Origin: Annona cherimola
Lineage: Eukaryota > Streptophyta > Magnoliopsida > Magnoliales > Annonaceae
Length of the DNA stretch: 64,000 nt
Direction: 5' to 3'
Assembly: GCA_030490835.1 (NCBI GenBank)
Contig: CM059973.1
Span: forward strand, 83,963,221 to 84,027,220
The position numbers were made by a program, and so were the translations under genes. The notes under the pieces are model-generated. The model was not told where the DNA came from, made no database searches, and saw only the letters and a program-made list of their open reading frames with translations. Shown here in pieces: positions 24,073-45,282 of this stretch (positions are counted from its first letter, which is position 1; each line of letters opens with the position of its first letter).

Positions 24073-27000
24073 TCAGCTGCGAACCATTCTACCACTTCTT
24101 CCGTTACTTCCGTTGTCTGAGTTGGTAAGTAGAAGTTTTTTCGGTTCCCTAATTTGGTCTTGTTCTGCTTGCTCAGCTGCTTTTCTTTTATCAGATGGCT
24201 TCTGAGAAACGAGTATGAACTTTGATTTTATAATCCGCGCTAGAAGTGTTGCCGAAGAAGAGTTACTAGAAGCTGTCAAGTATCGCGAAAAATTCTTTGA
24301 GTAACATTCTAATTAAATAAAAGGCAGATAGATATACGACAAACCATCTCCTCCACCAAAACTGATTTCCTTCTTCTTATGCATGCAATTTTCAATTTGG
24401 TAATCAAATTTCATAATCCCTCATACGGAAAATGACTACAAGTTTACCATGCCATGAAAAAATAGAAAATGCAAATACAGCTCCCTTACGCTGTGGGATC
24501 CAGGGAGGGGCATCCATGCCTTACCCTGGGTTTTACAAAGTGACTGTTTCCTGTAACTCAAAACTACAACCTTCAGTTGCAAAGGCAGCAACCTTTACTG
24601 TTGTGCCAAGGTCGGCCCTCAAAAATGCTATCGAAGAGAAATGCAACAATAGATGAGAAAACATACCTAGTAAGGATTGGATAGCAGCACGTGCAGCAAT
24701 CTGTTCAGCCTCTTTCTTGTTTCTCCCAGGTGTTCCAGGGTAATTCTTACCATTAAAAAAGACACGAGAAACAAAACTTGATCCTTCTGCTGAGCAACTA
24801 GTTTCATATGTTGGCCTTCTCAATTCCAACTTGACAGCAAATTCAACCAAGATAGACTTGGAAAACAGTTTATCCTGAACAACAAGGAATTCAGGCAGAA
24901 TTTGATGAATATCCACCAAGGTTGGCAAAACACCTAATTGAACATGCATCTTCCTTTTTCTCAAAATTTTCTTTTGTAATAATAAAGATGAAAGATGATA
25001 TTCTTTAAAAAATAAGTTGGGAACTAATCTTCGTTCATATGCAAAGCTTTCCAGTCACAAGTAGCATATGATGATACATATTCGATTTATAAGTACAATA
25101 TTTTCTGTTTTAAATGAAATTTGAATTCATGGAAAAAAAAATGAAATGAAAATGTAGGATGAGGATTCATAGGTGCCAACTCCCAGCGGCATCAAACCAC
25201 AACTGCAGAAGAAAATTAAAGACTTAGTGACATGAAAGAAAAAATAAAACTGGAAGCGAATTACTTCCAATGAATATATAAAACGAGATCGTAGATTGAA
25301 AGGTTTGGTCATGTGCAATGGGGAACAAGAATGAATCACAGTTTCTGGTAATGAGTTGGTCCAGAAAGGAATGAAAAGCATTCCTGGAGGCAGGCATGTC
25401 ATGTATAACAAGAAGTTCTCCCACTAACTACTTCGCCGGATGATCATTTGCAGCCGGGTGCATGGGAGACAGCCATGCACTCGGCCTAAAAACATATATT
25501 TTTTTTTCAGTTCTTTTTATGGATAAATAAAGTTAGGTGTATTAAATCTATAAACTAAGTTTTATTATTTTTGAATGTTTTTAAGTATTTCTTTTGAATT
25601 TTTAAACACAGTAACATTTATGTAATTTTCTAAAACTGGAAAATTACGGAAATGTCATTGTGTTTAAAAATTCAAAATAAATACTTAAAAACATCAAAAA
25701 TGGTAAAACCTAGTCTATATATTTAATATACCTAACTTTACTTGTCATGAAAAAAATTGAAAAAAAGATATATGTTTTTGGGTAGAGTGTATGGCTGCCC
25801 CCCATGCACCCGACTGTAAAAGATACGGTCTCAACTACTTCTTGGGTGTATATCTGGAGGCCGGATTGTTCTCCCACTAACCTCCTAAAGATGATTTAAC
25901 TGCCTTGTGGTTATGAAGAATCATGGACTTTATTACCACCAAATTTCATATGTAGTAAAACTAAAAAATAAATCAATGAATTTTTGTACCTATCCATGAT
26001 GAATAATATCAGTTTTTAGCAGGGTCCTATCTAACTCTAAAACTTATCTGAAAAGCAAGAAACAGAAAAGACTCGTGGAAAATACACCATGGCATAGCAT
26101 AGCGTAGCATAGAATGTCTCTTCCCCCATCGGGCAAAGATGGAAATAATATAGAGGCTGATTTCAATCCGAAGAGTGCCAAGTTGGTTTTCCATAACATG
26201 GAATTTATCTGCGATTCTGTTCCATGGGTAAAAGATGGAAACAAGGAGAACGTTGAATTAAAATGAAATACAACGAGTCAAGCCAAATCCAGTTAGTTTA
26301 CAATTTCATCTGAGCTGGCTTTCAATTGTATGTTTTGCATCCAATTTCCCTTTTCTTCTACTACCTACTTTCAGTTGCTTTTTAAACATGTATAAATGCA
26401 AGGAACAGTTCATTCCATGACTCATGCTCATGTATAGGTTATAACATAACAGAGTCGCAATTGAAGAATTAGCAACAGAAGGAAAAAAAAAATGCAAACC
26501 TCATAAATAAAAGAATTTGCTTCATCCTTGATTCTTTTGTGAATACTGTTGAGAGCAATTCTTGCAACATTCTGCTCAGCATCTTTTTGAGTTGGAAATG
26601 TCTCATAGGAAGCATACTGTTCTCCATCAATAACAACAGAAGCTCGGAATTTTGGTGCATGGTCAACTCCCTCATTAACTAAACTGTAAGATGGTAATTG
26701 AAGGCCAAACCTTTGAGCATATCCATGTAAATCATTTTTGTACGTCAAGTATCCTTGAACACCTTAAAAATGAATAAGAGGTCAATATTCTGGCACAAAC
26801 AACTAAATACTTGATCCCAGGCATGTTCGTATAAAACGAAAAATTAGATGTTGCTGCATATTAAAGCTGGTTGACCAAAAAACAGCCCAAAAACATTGGT
26901 AGATGTGAGACTTCAAAAAGCACATTTGTTAAAGGGAAGACATGAATTGTATTTGCTAGGGGATGTTTGGGAGTACATGAAGGGATTGCATGAGATGAGG

Positions 27001-30000
27001 AGACTCAATAAAGAATAGTTGCAGTGTATTAGAAATGAAAAATATAATTGGGAATGAAAATGGAAAAAATAAGAGAGATTGTATCAGAAATAAGAATTGT
27101 TTTTTGTGGAAATGAGAAATCTCAACCTATTCATATTCAATTTCATCCCTTCGCATACTTCCTAACAGGCTTAAAAGATCTCCAGGTTTACCACATAAGA
27201 GAAGAAGGGTTCTTCGCACTAAAATCTCACCATGGCAGCATAGAGAATAGGTTAGAGGAAATAGCAAGTTTTGCTCTTTTCCATCTTGAACGAGGTAAAT
27301 ATCTTATAGCCTAAAGCTAAACTCTAACTTTGGACCCGGCACAAGCATGAAATGATATCTATGGTTGAGATTTTAAAATGATGACAGCTAAAAGAGTTAC
27401 TGCTCTATTCTTTAATAGGCGATGATTCAGTACAGCCAATTACATGAGTCTCCATGCAGCCCTCTTATATATATTTTTAAAAAAATTTACAAAATTTAAA
27501 CCATTTAGTACATACCCTTACACACACTCTTCACTTAGTTATCAAAGTGGTGGCTTTATAAAAGTGATTTTTTGGCAACATGATAAAACAAATGGTGTTA
27601 AACAAAATAAATGGCTTAGATTTGGAAAAAAAATTTAAAACAAAAGAACAAAACAAGGGCTACATGGAGGATGTATTTGAATCATTACACTTCGTTAATT
27701 GAATAATAGACAAAGGGAAGCTACCGCAAGTTTAATAAATAAAGGACACACACCGACTCAGGTTCGGGTAAACAAACATGGCCGAATTTGATTTGAGGTT
27801 TTGGTGGGTACACGTCAGTTTTTACTTATGTTGCAAAAATTTTGCCCTAAATTGTCTTACCACATTGGTTGCAGCTGGGTTCGGGTTTGAATTGTAAGTA
27901 TAAAAAAGTAAACCCAACAGAACAACTTGAAATAGCATGCCGAAATTTGCAACCATGCGATAAACACCCTTTTTCCTTATGAAACACCTAAAAATGCCAT
28001 GATAATCTCTAACCCTTAAATCTTTTAAAGTAGTAGGTGAAAGTGTTGGTCAAATCAATAAGAAGAACCTTTAAATAAAAATTTATTTTTGTTAGAGCTG
28101 AAAGACAACTCCTTTATTCTTATCTATACTTGTTTTAAAAAAAAAAAGAATAAATGCTCATATTAAAACTTCCATGAGATGAGGATATGAGGTGAAAAAA
28201 GTGTAGTTGTGTATTTAAAATGAGAAAAGGTGAATTGGAATTGGAAAAAATCATTGAAAAAGAAAACTTAAGTTATTATTTTTTGGGAATAAAAAAAGTA
28301 TATTTAGAAAATGGGAAATTTCATTTCATCCTAATCCTATCTCCGTCCCAGCTTAGATGTGAATAAATGAACTCCAATAGGACCCAAAGATTACTATGCA
28401 AGAACGAATTAATCCCCACTTCAATTTGTGCAATGTAAATTGCACCCTGGTTCGATTTAGGTTAATCCCACAACTCTTTAGACCTGCCCAGCTAGCTCCT
28501 CTGGCGATTTCTTGTGGTTATGGTTAAGGAGAAAAATACATGCCCTAGAGAATCTGTGCTTATGAACCTCTTCCAAATTACACTTTCATGCTTCTCTCCC
28601 CGTAGGCAGGATAATCGATGCTGAGTATCACGAGGTCGAAAATGAACAAGATATGTTCGTATGGAAAGACCAGTTTTAAAAAGCAGTGAACGCGTAATTA
28701 TTTTGAGTAAGTGCAAGGGGAAGACCATTTACAAAAAAGAAAAACAAGAAACCAAATAAAAATAAAAATAACAAATATATCCACCATCCCATCTTTTTCG
28801 GCAGGCGGATCTAGACCATTCAAGTTGGAAGACCATTTGCAAATAAACAAGATTGGAAAAAAAAAAAAAAAACCAAAAAAAAGGGACTCTAGGAGATTAT
28901 GCAACATATCTGCAGAGCACTCAGTAAAAATTGGGACCCCAGTGCAGCTATATCCTGCATATCTATCAGCTGGCCCTTCGTGATTTCAGAGATTTTTGGT
29001 GTGGTGCATGGCATGTTCCACTAAATCACTTCCACATACAACTGTAAGCATGACAATAGTAAAAATTTTAATGGAAGGGCAGAAAAGCAGACCCATCATC
29101 TGGATTCCAGCATAGCTCACGGACGAGCTAAATGACAAAACCACCCACCAAACCTCGTCAGAAATTTCAAGCCAGCTTTCTTGCGGCTAAGCAAGCAGTT
29201 GCAATCATTTGCAAAAGATAATCAGGTGGACCACATGACATGATGCAAGGATTGCTAAATCTTCAAATCCCATAGACATTCCAAATATCCTGCTCAACGT
29301 AAAACCAACATGGGGCCAACTTGATTTTTGGAGGGTGCTAACTAATGGTTCTTTGCCCCTCCAGCATGGCTAACATACATCACATAACAGCAAAATAGGG
29401 GGCTCCACAACGCACAACTCGACACAATCATTGTTCTACAGAAGAGGGTATTATACTTGTATATCTACAGACAATTTTTTTTTTTTATCGTTTACATTTT
29501 TTTTTATGGTTTTACAATTTATATCTTTACTTAGTTTTTATTCATTAAAAAAGTTGACGAGAGCTAGGAGATTTGGAAAAAAAAATGTAAAAAAAAGAGA
29601 GAGAGAGAGAACAAACATTGGCGTATGAAAAGACGGAGGAAAAGGAACGAAATGATATAAGCAAGCAAAGATAAACGAGCGGACTTTCCGAATGGAAAAT
29701 ATTAATAAAAGCGATTCGGTAAAAAATAAATTTATTAAAGTAAATCAACGTGAGAATGGAAAAAAAAAATGTTACAAAAGTACTTTGTTTTCCAACGTTA
29801 CGGCAATCTCATGTCGTATCGTTTTCCTTTCTTATAACTGGAAAGATTTAAAAAACGGGCGAGGCTTGGATAGATCACCTGGCGAGCGAGAAGAAAGAAA
29901 AGAAATGCTGGCCAAGACTCCTGGCCAGCCACGCGATGCGCCTGACCAGCGCGTACTGGTAGAAGCCCAACCAAATACATTCTTTTCTATCCACAGGAAG

Positions 30001-30176
30001 AAAGATTTCGAGAGAAAAAGATAAAAGAAATATCACAAGGTCATCGAGCGAAAGAAGACAAACGAACGAGATAGACATGATCGACTACTCTTACGGGGTT
30101 TTATAGCAACTGCAAACTGGAAGAGCTTGCTTTCTTCTTTGATAGCTTCGTTCCTGAGCTCGCTTTCTTCTTCCAT
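24073..30176 (-). CDS. Double-stranded RNA-binding protein with two dsRBDs (4 exons)
   Basis: This is a plant DRB-type protein expected to bind dsRNA; members of the wider family assist Dicer-like enzymes, but the partner here is unknown. Exons 30095-30176, 26500-26762, 24667-24874 and 24073-24308 join in consistent phases (1, 0, 1) with GT-AG borders, giving 262 aa. dsRBD1 (about residues 35-105) has YKNDLHGYAQRFGLQLPSY, EGVDHAPKFRASV and QKDAEQNVARIALNSI; the usual KKxA pair reads QKDA. dsRBD2 (about 117-184) has KSILVEFAVKLELRRPTYET and the full NKKEAEQIAARAAIQSLLG. The tail (186-262) is basic and serine-rich with KPSDKRKAAEQAEQ. It resembles At4g00420-like DRBs more than HYL1/DRB1. Exon 1 (MEEESELRNEAIKEESK..., start context GCCATGG, donor CCCC|GTAAGAG) was chosen by phase and is the least certain part. 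Intron 1 is 3.3 kb; intron 2 carries a foldback MITE. Confidence 0.85.
25438..25832. mobile_element. Foldback MITE, family F (copy 4), in intron 2 of the dsRNA-binding gene
   Basis: The best-preserved foldback copy. The left terminus CAGCCGGGTGCATGG pairs with the far end (CCATGCACCCGACTG) and also with its own neighbour (CCATGCACTCGGC), so each end is a hairpin. Inside, CTAAGTTTTATTATTTTTGA faces TCAAAAATGGTAAAACCTAG, and AAACACAGTAACATTTATGT faces an ATGTCATTGTGTTTAA segment. Confidence 0.8.
26763..30094. other. Large first intron of the dsRNA-binding gene
   Basis: No separate gene is supported in this 3.3-kb stretch. It contains poly-A and poly-T runs, a (GA)n run at about 29597 and degenerate repeat material (GTTCGGGT-type strings near 27764 and 27890). 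If exon 1 at 30095-30176 is wrong, part of this would be promoter instead of intron. Confidence 0.5.
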
Positions 30177-30449
30177 GGCTTCCTTTTGTACTGAGAATAC
30201 AACAGAGAATGCTTCATTACAGAAGATTCGCCTCCTCCGAGGCGTGATCCTGCCGTACCTCGGAGCCTCCGTACTATTTTGTTGGACTGGTAAACAAAAA
30301 AAAAAAAAAAAAGGTGAGTTTGATGCTCCGGCTCAGCTTCATGCTCGACGTGACCCACTACGATTAACTGACCACCTGATGATTGATCCATCCAATTTTA
30401 ATCTTATTAAATGAATATTATTTGTGATGTTCTGGTAAATGAAACGGAC

Positions 30450-31288
30450 ACCTGTACACAAAATAAATCCCCTTCAAAATACTTTCCACGATTAGTTCAA
30501 GAGATTGGATAACTCTGCATTGACTTTAATCTTATAAAATGTACACTTATTTTACATATTGTATTTAGAATTATTTCTTTCATTAGCATATGTGCCAATT
30601 TTCATTCCAATTAGAGGACAATTTGCATTTTAAATTTTCTAACTTTTTGTATTTGCATTTTGAATCCTGAAGTTGCATATTAATATTTTAAACCCTCATC
30701 GCTAACGCCATTAAATTTAGTAAAATACCTAAAATGCCTTTTATATTTTAAATCATATGAAGTCTAGTTTAAATCCATAGCCCTCAGGGTATTTATGGCA
30801 TTTAAAAACACTGTTAAAATCTTAATATGCATAGCATTTTAATCTCTGTGAAGTTTGGTTTAAAATGCAAAAGGCATTTTAGATTTTTTACAAGATTTTA
30901 ATGGCATTTTTTAATGTCGTTAGAGCAAAGAGTCTAAAATGCAAAAAACTAAACTTCATAGGGTTTAAAATACGAATACATAAACTTCAGGGGTTTAAAA
31001 TGCAAATACACAAAATTAGAGGGTTTTAAACTCAAATTCTCCTAAATTAGATATATATGAGCCCCATCTAAAATGATACAAAATTGATATAATAAAATAG
31101 TTTTGAGGTAAATGACAAATTTAAGATTATTATTTCAACATGTAAACTAATGAAAATATAATTTATACATCGATAAATGATTATACAAAATATTAATATA
31201 TTTAAATGCATGTAAGACCTATTTTGAGCCAAATGCACTATTAGTTATGGTGCATATAAATACACAAAAAAAGTTCTCCTTTAAATCA
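30450..31288. mobile_element. MITE, family C (copy 4), split by a nested insertion
   Basis: Left half (to about 30616) and right half (from about 31044) together follow the internal order of other family C copies. In those, ATTTTCATCTAAATTGGATA is continuous; here it is broken after CAATTAGAG and resumes at AAATTAGAT. The inserted DNA is annotated separately (30617-31043). Confidence 0.65.
30617..31043. mobile_element. Long-TIR (Mutator-type) element nested in a family C MITE
   Basis: The ends are inverted repeats of roughly 100 bp: ACAATTTGCATTTTAAA... on the left, and AGAATTTGAGTTTAAAA... on the right read backwards. Each is made of repeated phrases such as ATTTGCATTTTRAAYCCTGA. Flanks CAATTAGAG and AAATTAGAT match at 7 of 9 bases, as expected for an aged 9-bp target-site duplication. 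Non-coding, 427 bp. Confidence 0.65.
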
Positions 31289-31393
31289 AGCTCTATAGTC
31301 TATAAATCATTTGGGATTTATTTCAATGTACATCATGTTTGCAATATAACTTTCTTATTTAAGGTGTATTATAAGTAAAAAATATCATGCTAA

Positions 31394-31684
31394 GGGTGTG
31401 TTTGTTTGGGATATAAACATGTCAACTAAAACTTTTTAATCTAAAACTTTTCACTCTCCATAATTATTCTATTTTTTAATTATTTTTTCACATTTTCCTA
31501 TACAAACTAACCTACTTTTCAATCATTTCTACACAACTATCTATACAACTAACTTATCTATTTTAATTTTATTCTCTTTACTTCTCATCATTACTCCTAT
31601 TATATCACATCATTTTCTATCAATGTGACAACTTCTTTCTCACAAACTTTTCGTCAAAAGTTTTACCCCCAACCAAACACACCT
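31394..31684. mobile_element. Intact Tourist-like MITE (291 bp), TAA target duplication
   Basis: Starts GGGTGTGTTTG and ends ACCAAACACACCT, with TAA on both sides. The interior is very similar to 44258-44549 in the same orientation. Non-coding. Confidence 0.85.
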
Positions 31685-31686
31685 TA

Positions 31687-31926
31687 AAACTTTTCAATCT
31701 AAAATTTTCGTTTCCATAATTATCTTATTTTTAATCATTTTTTCATATTTTCTTATACAACTATTTCACTTTTTCAATCATTTTTACATTACTATTATAT
31801 TTATTTTAACTTTATCCTCTTTTATTTCTCAACATTACCCTTATTATATCATATTATTTTCTTCCAATTTTAAAACTTTTTTACCAATAACTTTTCATAA
31901 AATTTTTTATCACTTCCTTAACATAC
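31687..31926. mobile_element. Truncated Tourist-like MITE abutting the intact copy
   Basis: Directly after the TAA of the previous element the same internal order starts again (AACTTTTCAATCTAAAATTT, TTATCTTATTTTTAATCATT, TTATTATATCATATTATTTT). The left terminus is missing and the right end is worn (CTTCCTTAACATACTC). Confidence 0.65.
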
Positions 31927-31934
31927 TCTTAATC

Positions 31935-32980
31935 ACTATTATCAAAACCGGACCGGACCGGCCGGTTCGACCGGGAACCGGTAGTTTATAGCCGGTCCGG
32001 TTTGATCTATAAAGACCACATGAACCGTTGAACGGTTCAACCGATTGAGAAAAAAATGAGGTGCGTGCATTCGCATGGCATTTATGGCAGGCATTGTTTA
32101 ATGATTTTGACATTGCTCAAACATTTATTAGAGCATTTATGGCATTATGGCATTGCTTGGCATTGATTAGTTGCTTATATCCAAAACGCACAAGAGAGTT
32201 CACAAACGTCTTTTAACGTAATTCAGAATTTTTTTTTATCAATGCATTTGTTCACAACTTTATATATATTATAATTCGCTATTAAATTTCAACGTAAAAT
32301 ACTAAGTTGCAGATTCCAATTTTAACGTATTCTGTTAGGAGTTATAAATATTTATATTTATTAACATATAACTAAATATTCTATACATATTTACTCTTCG
32401 TCATTAAGTTATAAACTTTATCTATTATATTCCCGAAGACATTTTTTCATTGCATTCTATGCAATGCTATTCGAGCAAATAATTAGAATTTGGAATATGA
32501 TTTGTTTTTATTCAAAAATTATTTTATACAATTGAGCAAAGTTTTTTAAAAAATTAGTTGAATACTTGAACTTTTTATGTGATTTTATTAGTAAAAATGA
32601 TTTAATCATTTTACCATTATTTTTTATTTCTTATTATATTAGATATGTCTGAAAATGGGCAATTAATGAAAGCACAAAAATAAATTATAAGAAGCTAAGA
32701 TTAATAGAATATTACATTTTCTTTTGGATTAGTGGACAATATTATTTTTGATGTTATATCTATTTCTAGGTAATGTATATTTGAATTTTTTTGATTTATT
32801 GCATATTCTAACCATTAAAATGATATATTCTAATTTTAGTTTATTTTATAAGGAGAATATAAATATTTATTAATATAATTTAAATTTTTAATATTTATTA
32901 CATAGTAAATATGCAATAATATAGTTACTTGTTCAAACCGGTTCGAACCAAACCAGTCACTAAACCGGTTCGGTTCTGAG
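31935..32980. mobile_element. hAT-like non-autonomous element, about 1.05 kb
   Basis: The left end has ATCAAAACCGGACCGGACCG; the right end read backwards has CTCAGAACCGAACCGG. Both carry extra CCGGTTCGA-type palindromes just inside. Flanks TCTTAATC and TCTTAATA match at 7 of 8 bases, fitting the 8-bp duplications of hAT elements. The AT-rich interior has no transposase. The assignment rests on flank length and end motifs only. Confidence 0.55.
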
Positions 32981-33482
32981 TCTTAATATAGAATTTAAAT
33001 CTCATGTTTGGGTAAGTTGAACCACACAAAATCTGTATTGATTGGGTATTTAACATCAAGTTATTAAATTATAACAGAAAAATCATGGTTTTAGACGGAA
33101 TTATTTCAGAATTCAGACAACATTTGGGATTGAGCAAATGGAACCAATCATTTTCGGGAACCGAACAAACGAGAAGGAAAAGCAAAATCCACCTCAATTC
33201 TATATATAAGGCAGAAAGTCTTGTGTATTCATTACATCATACAAAAACGAAAATAATAATACAACCTTCTTGGGTGATGTCGTATCTCTACTCATTCCGC
33301 CTACTACTACACCAGACAACGGGTGAGCAGCACAAATACATATACTGAATACAAACAGCGCTCACTTATATCTATACAAAAAAGACCGCATTGCATCGCA
33401 TGAGCCAGCCGGCAGATGATCAAGAATTCGGAATCACTGTAACCGCGTTTTTCTCTCTTTCGCAAATATCCTCGTCGCAGCA

Positions 33483-42630
<9,148 letters not shown>

Positions 42631-42754
42631 GCAGGTATTTGTAGAGGAGAGTGGACGGGCGAAAGGAAAGGAGAACCAGACGACGATCGGAGCACAACGC
42701 GCTAGCTTCGGACCGCTCCGTTCCTCGTCGTGCTTCTTCGGGGCCGAAACTGAC

Positions 42755-42789
42755 GGGAGAGGGAGAGGGAGAGGGAGAGGGAGAGGGAG
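42755..42789. repeat. (GGGAGA)n hexamer repeat in the MAP kinase leader
   Basis: Five to six hexamers; on the kinase's sense strand this is a CCCTCT run. It lies 125-160 bases upstream of the start codon. CT-rich leader repeats are common near plant transcription starts and vary in length between individuals. In the frame open from 42852 it would encode repeated Leu-Pro. Confidence 0.9.
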
Positions 42790-43385
42790 CGAGCGAGCAG
42801 CGCTGAATTTCCCACGTTTTGGAGCGGGATTCCGTGCCTCGTCGGAGGGCATGTGGATGCGGCTGGGTGTTTAACGGCGTTCAATCACATGCGAGTTGGT
42901 CTCGGTGGGACCCACCTGTGGGCCTGCCTCGACCTGTGATTGTCGACAATGGGTAGATTTTGGGAGCAGGAATGCAGGATCAACGGGGTTGAACTGAAGG
43001 AGTGAGCTGGGCGGACGCTGTGACTTGTGACTTGTGACGAGACGTGGGGTCGAATCGGAAGAGGTAGATAGGGTTCGCCAAAGATTTCGTGCCACACCTA
43101 CTGGTTACTACGTCAGCACGTTCATTTTTTATTTTTCTGCCGGGAGGGGAGGACGTAAAATGAAGGATGGTTTTTTTTTTATTTTTTATTTATGAGAATG
43201 AAACACTCTATCCCAACTCCATAAACCATGTTGGAGGAAGGGGGGATAAGGATGTTAATGGAATCGATAGGATAAGATGAAGTGAAAAAAAAAAGAAGAA
43301 AAAAGTAGAGTACTTATATAAAAAGATATTAAAAATGAAGTAAATATATAATAAATTATTAGAATATATATGTAAAGATTAAAAA

Positions 43386-43865
43386 GGGACAAATGTCATA
43401 TATACTCATAAATTTTACCTCTAATTCCATTTATATTTACAAAATTTTAAAAATTCCTAATGTACCTAGCGTATTTTACCAAAAATTTCACTTATACCCA
43501 CTCGTTAAAAATCCATTAAAGAGGTTATTAGCACTCCAGTCAAATAATAAATATACTCAAGTTTTAATATAATTTGAGGTTAATTTGCTCAAAAATAAAA
43601 ATTTATATCCGTATAATATATGTTTTTTATAATGTAAAAGTGCTAAAAATTAATTTGAATGTGAATTTTTAGCTATAAAATTATAACTAGATGTGGACAT
43701 TTTCATCATTTTACAAAGGTAATAATGACTCATTTAACATATTTCTAATGGTGTGAGTATAAGTGAAATTTTAGGTAAAATAAACGGGTGTATTAGAAAA
43801 TTTTGAAAATTTGTGAGTATAAGTGTAATTAGGGGTAAAATTCATAAGTATATGTGAAATTTGCC
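43386..43865. mobile_element. Long-TIR Mutator-type MITE (480 bp)
   Basis: Inverted ends of about 115 bp: GGGACAAATGTCATATATAC... on the left; GGCAAATTTCACATATACTT... on the right read backwards. Both continue through AATTTTACC, TTTACAAAATTTT / CTCACAAATTTTC and AAATTTCACTTATAC. Flanking bases only loosely resemble a 9-bp duplication, so the copy is old. Non-coding. Confidence 0.75.
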
Positions 43866-44257
43866 TTCAAAATAAGATAATTGGGTGTTGACTTTTCCAT
43901 TCTCATTCTTTATTATTTATTATTCTCTTCTAATTCTAAATGTATGGCTAGGTATTTGTCAAATTGTACTTTATGGGTAAAATAGTAAGTCTTAATGCCT
44001 TTACCTAACCTATAAATTCTCCTAACCAGCTTTTGTAAAACTTTTTGTATGTAACTTTTTTCATATTTAAAATCTTGATGATTAATAAAAAAAAATACTT
44101 TATCTATTGTATTTAACATTATTTATAGTATTTTAAAAATATTTTTATTTACTTAATATCACTATGCATGGGCCCTACTCAAAACCAATGTAACAACATA
44201 GTTTAACTCAATCTATTCTACACAACATATAAGTGGAGCCCAAAATTCTCAAAGTTA

Positions 44258-44549
44258 GGGTATGTTTGTTTGGGGCCAAAACTTGTCAATTAAAACTTTT
44301 CAACCCAAAACTTTTCACTCTCCATAATTACTCTATTTTTTAATTATTTTTTCACATTTTTCTATACAAACTACCATACTTTTCAATCATTCCTACACAA
44401 CTACCCATACAACTAACCTATCTATTTTAACTTTATTCTCTTTACTCCTCATCATTACCCTTATTATATCACATCATTTTCTATCAATTTGACAACTTTT
44501 ACATCTAAAATTTTTCATCAAAATTTTTACCTCTAACCAAACACACCCT
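44258..44549. mobile_element. Near-intact Tourist-like MITE (292 bp)
   Basis: Starts GGGTATGTTTGTTTGGGG and ends AACCAAACACACCC. The right flank is TAA and the left TTA, so one flank or end base has changed. The interior is almost the same as 31394-31684. Confidence 0.82.
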
Positions 44550-44659
44550 AAAACTATTCTACTCACACCCACCCATAATATATCTTCCAAGAAATGATAA
44601 CACAATGTAGGTTTTTTTTTAAATAAATTACAAAGAAGATACTTAATTTTTTATTATTA

Positions 44660-44935
44660 TTGGAGAACATACCTAGTTTTTAGGAACTTGATACAATACA
44701 CCCGAGTGTTTTAGCCATTTTTTAATTTTTTTTAATTTTTTTTTATATAATTGTCAATCGTAAATTACTAAAATGTTATTAATTTTCAAAAATAAAAAAT
44801 ATATATATAAATTTTCAAAAATGTTAAAACTTGATATATACGTTAAATATACTTAGATTAAGAGTTGTATAAATTTTTTTTAAAAAATATGTTAAATGTA
44901 CCCGTACACCGCGGCTGTGCACCTGCTACCTAGTT
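44660..44935. mobile_element. Foldback element, family F (copy 6)
   Basis: The centre shows TTTTCAAAAATAAAAAATAT and then AAATGTTAAAACTTGATATA, the family's right-hand core, followed by ATACTTAGATTAAGAGTTGT. The termini carry ACACCCGAGTG and GTACACCGCGGCTGTGCACC (a hairpin-like string). The left arm is diverged. Confidence 0.5.
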
Positions 44936-45282
44936 TTTAAGTGTAGTGTAATGTGGATATTTAAAAAAAAAAAAAAAAAAAACGGATTCGAATTTTCGTA
45001 GCACGTGCCACGTCTGCCATTATGACACCTGCTAACGAATCCAACGTCATGCAACTAGTTGTGGCGTGTTTCATTTGAATTTTGAGGCAAATAAATACTG
45101 AAATAGTGGAGACGTTGAAAATGTGCAACCAATCTTAATCATAGTTCCGAATTTATAATATACAAAATACAATAGACAGATTGAAAATAATGATGTAGAT
45201 AAAATGGATAGTTAACTGGTAAGTAACTTTAACTTTATCCACGACTTTAATTGTTGTTTCTATTTATTTGGCCGTTTGATCA

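Noticed and set aside
27048..27314. 88-residue plus-strand frame in intron 1 of the dsRNA-binding gene
   Set aside because: No motif, antisense within an intron, and surrounded by degenerate repeat sequence.
30101..30391. 96-residue minus frame overlapping exon 1 of the dsRNA-binding gene
   Set aside because: Another frame of the same exon; contains poly-Phe from a poly-T run. The frame starting at 30176 has the good start context and the donor phase that fits dsRBD1.
42871..43097. Minus-strand frames of 70-74 residues upstream of the MAP kinase
   Set aside because: They lie in the probable promoter, have no resemblance to proteins, and are explained by the balanced composition there.
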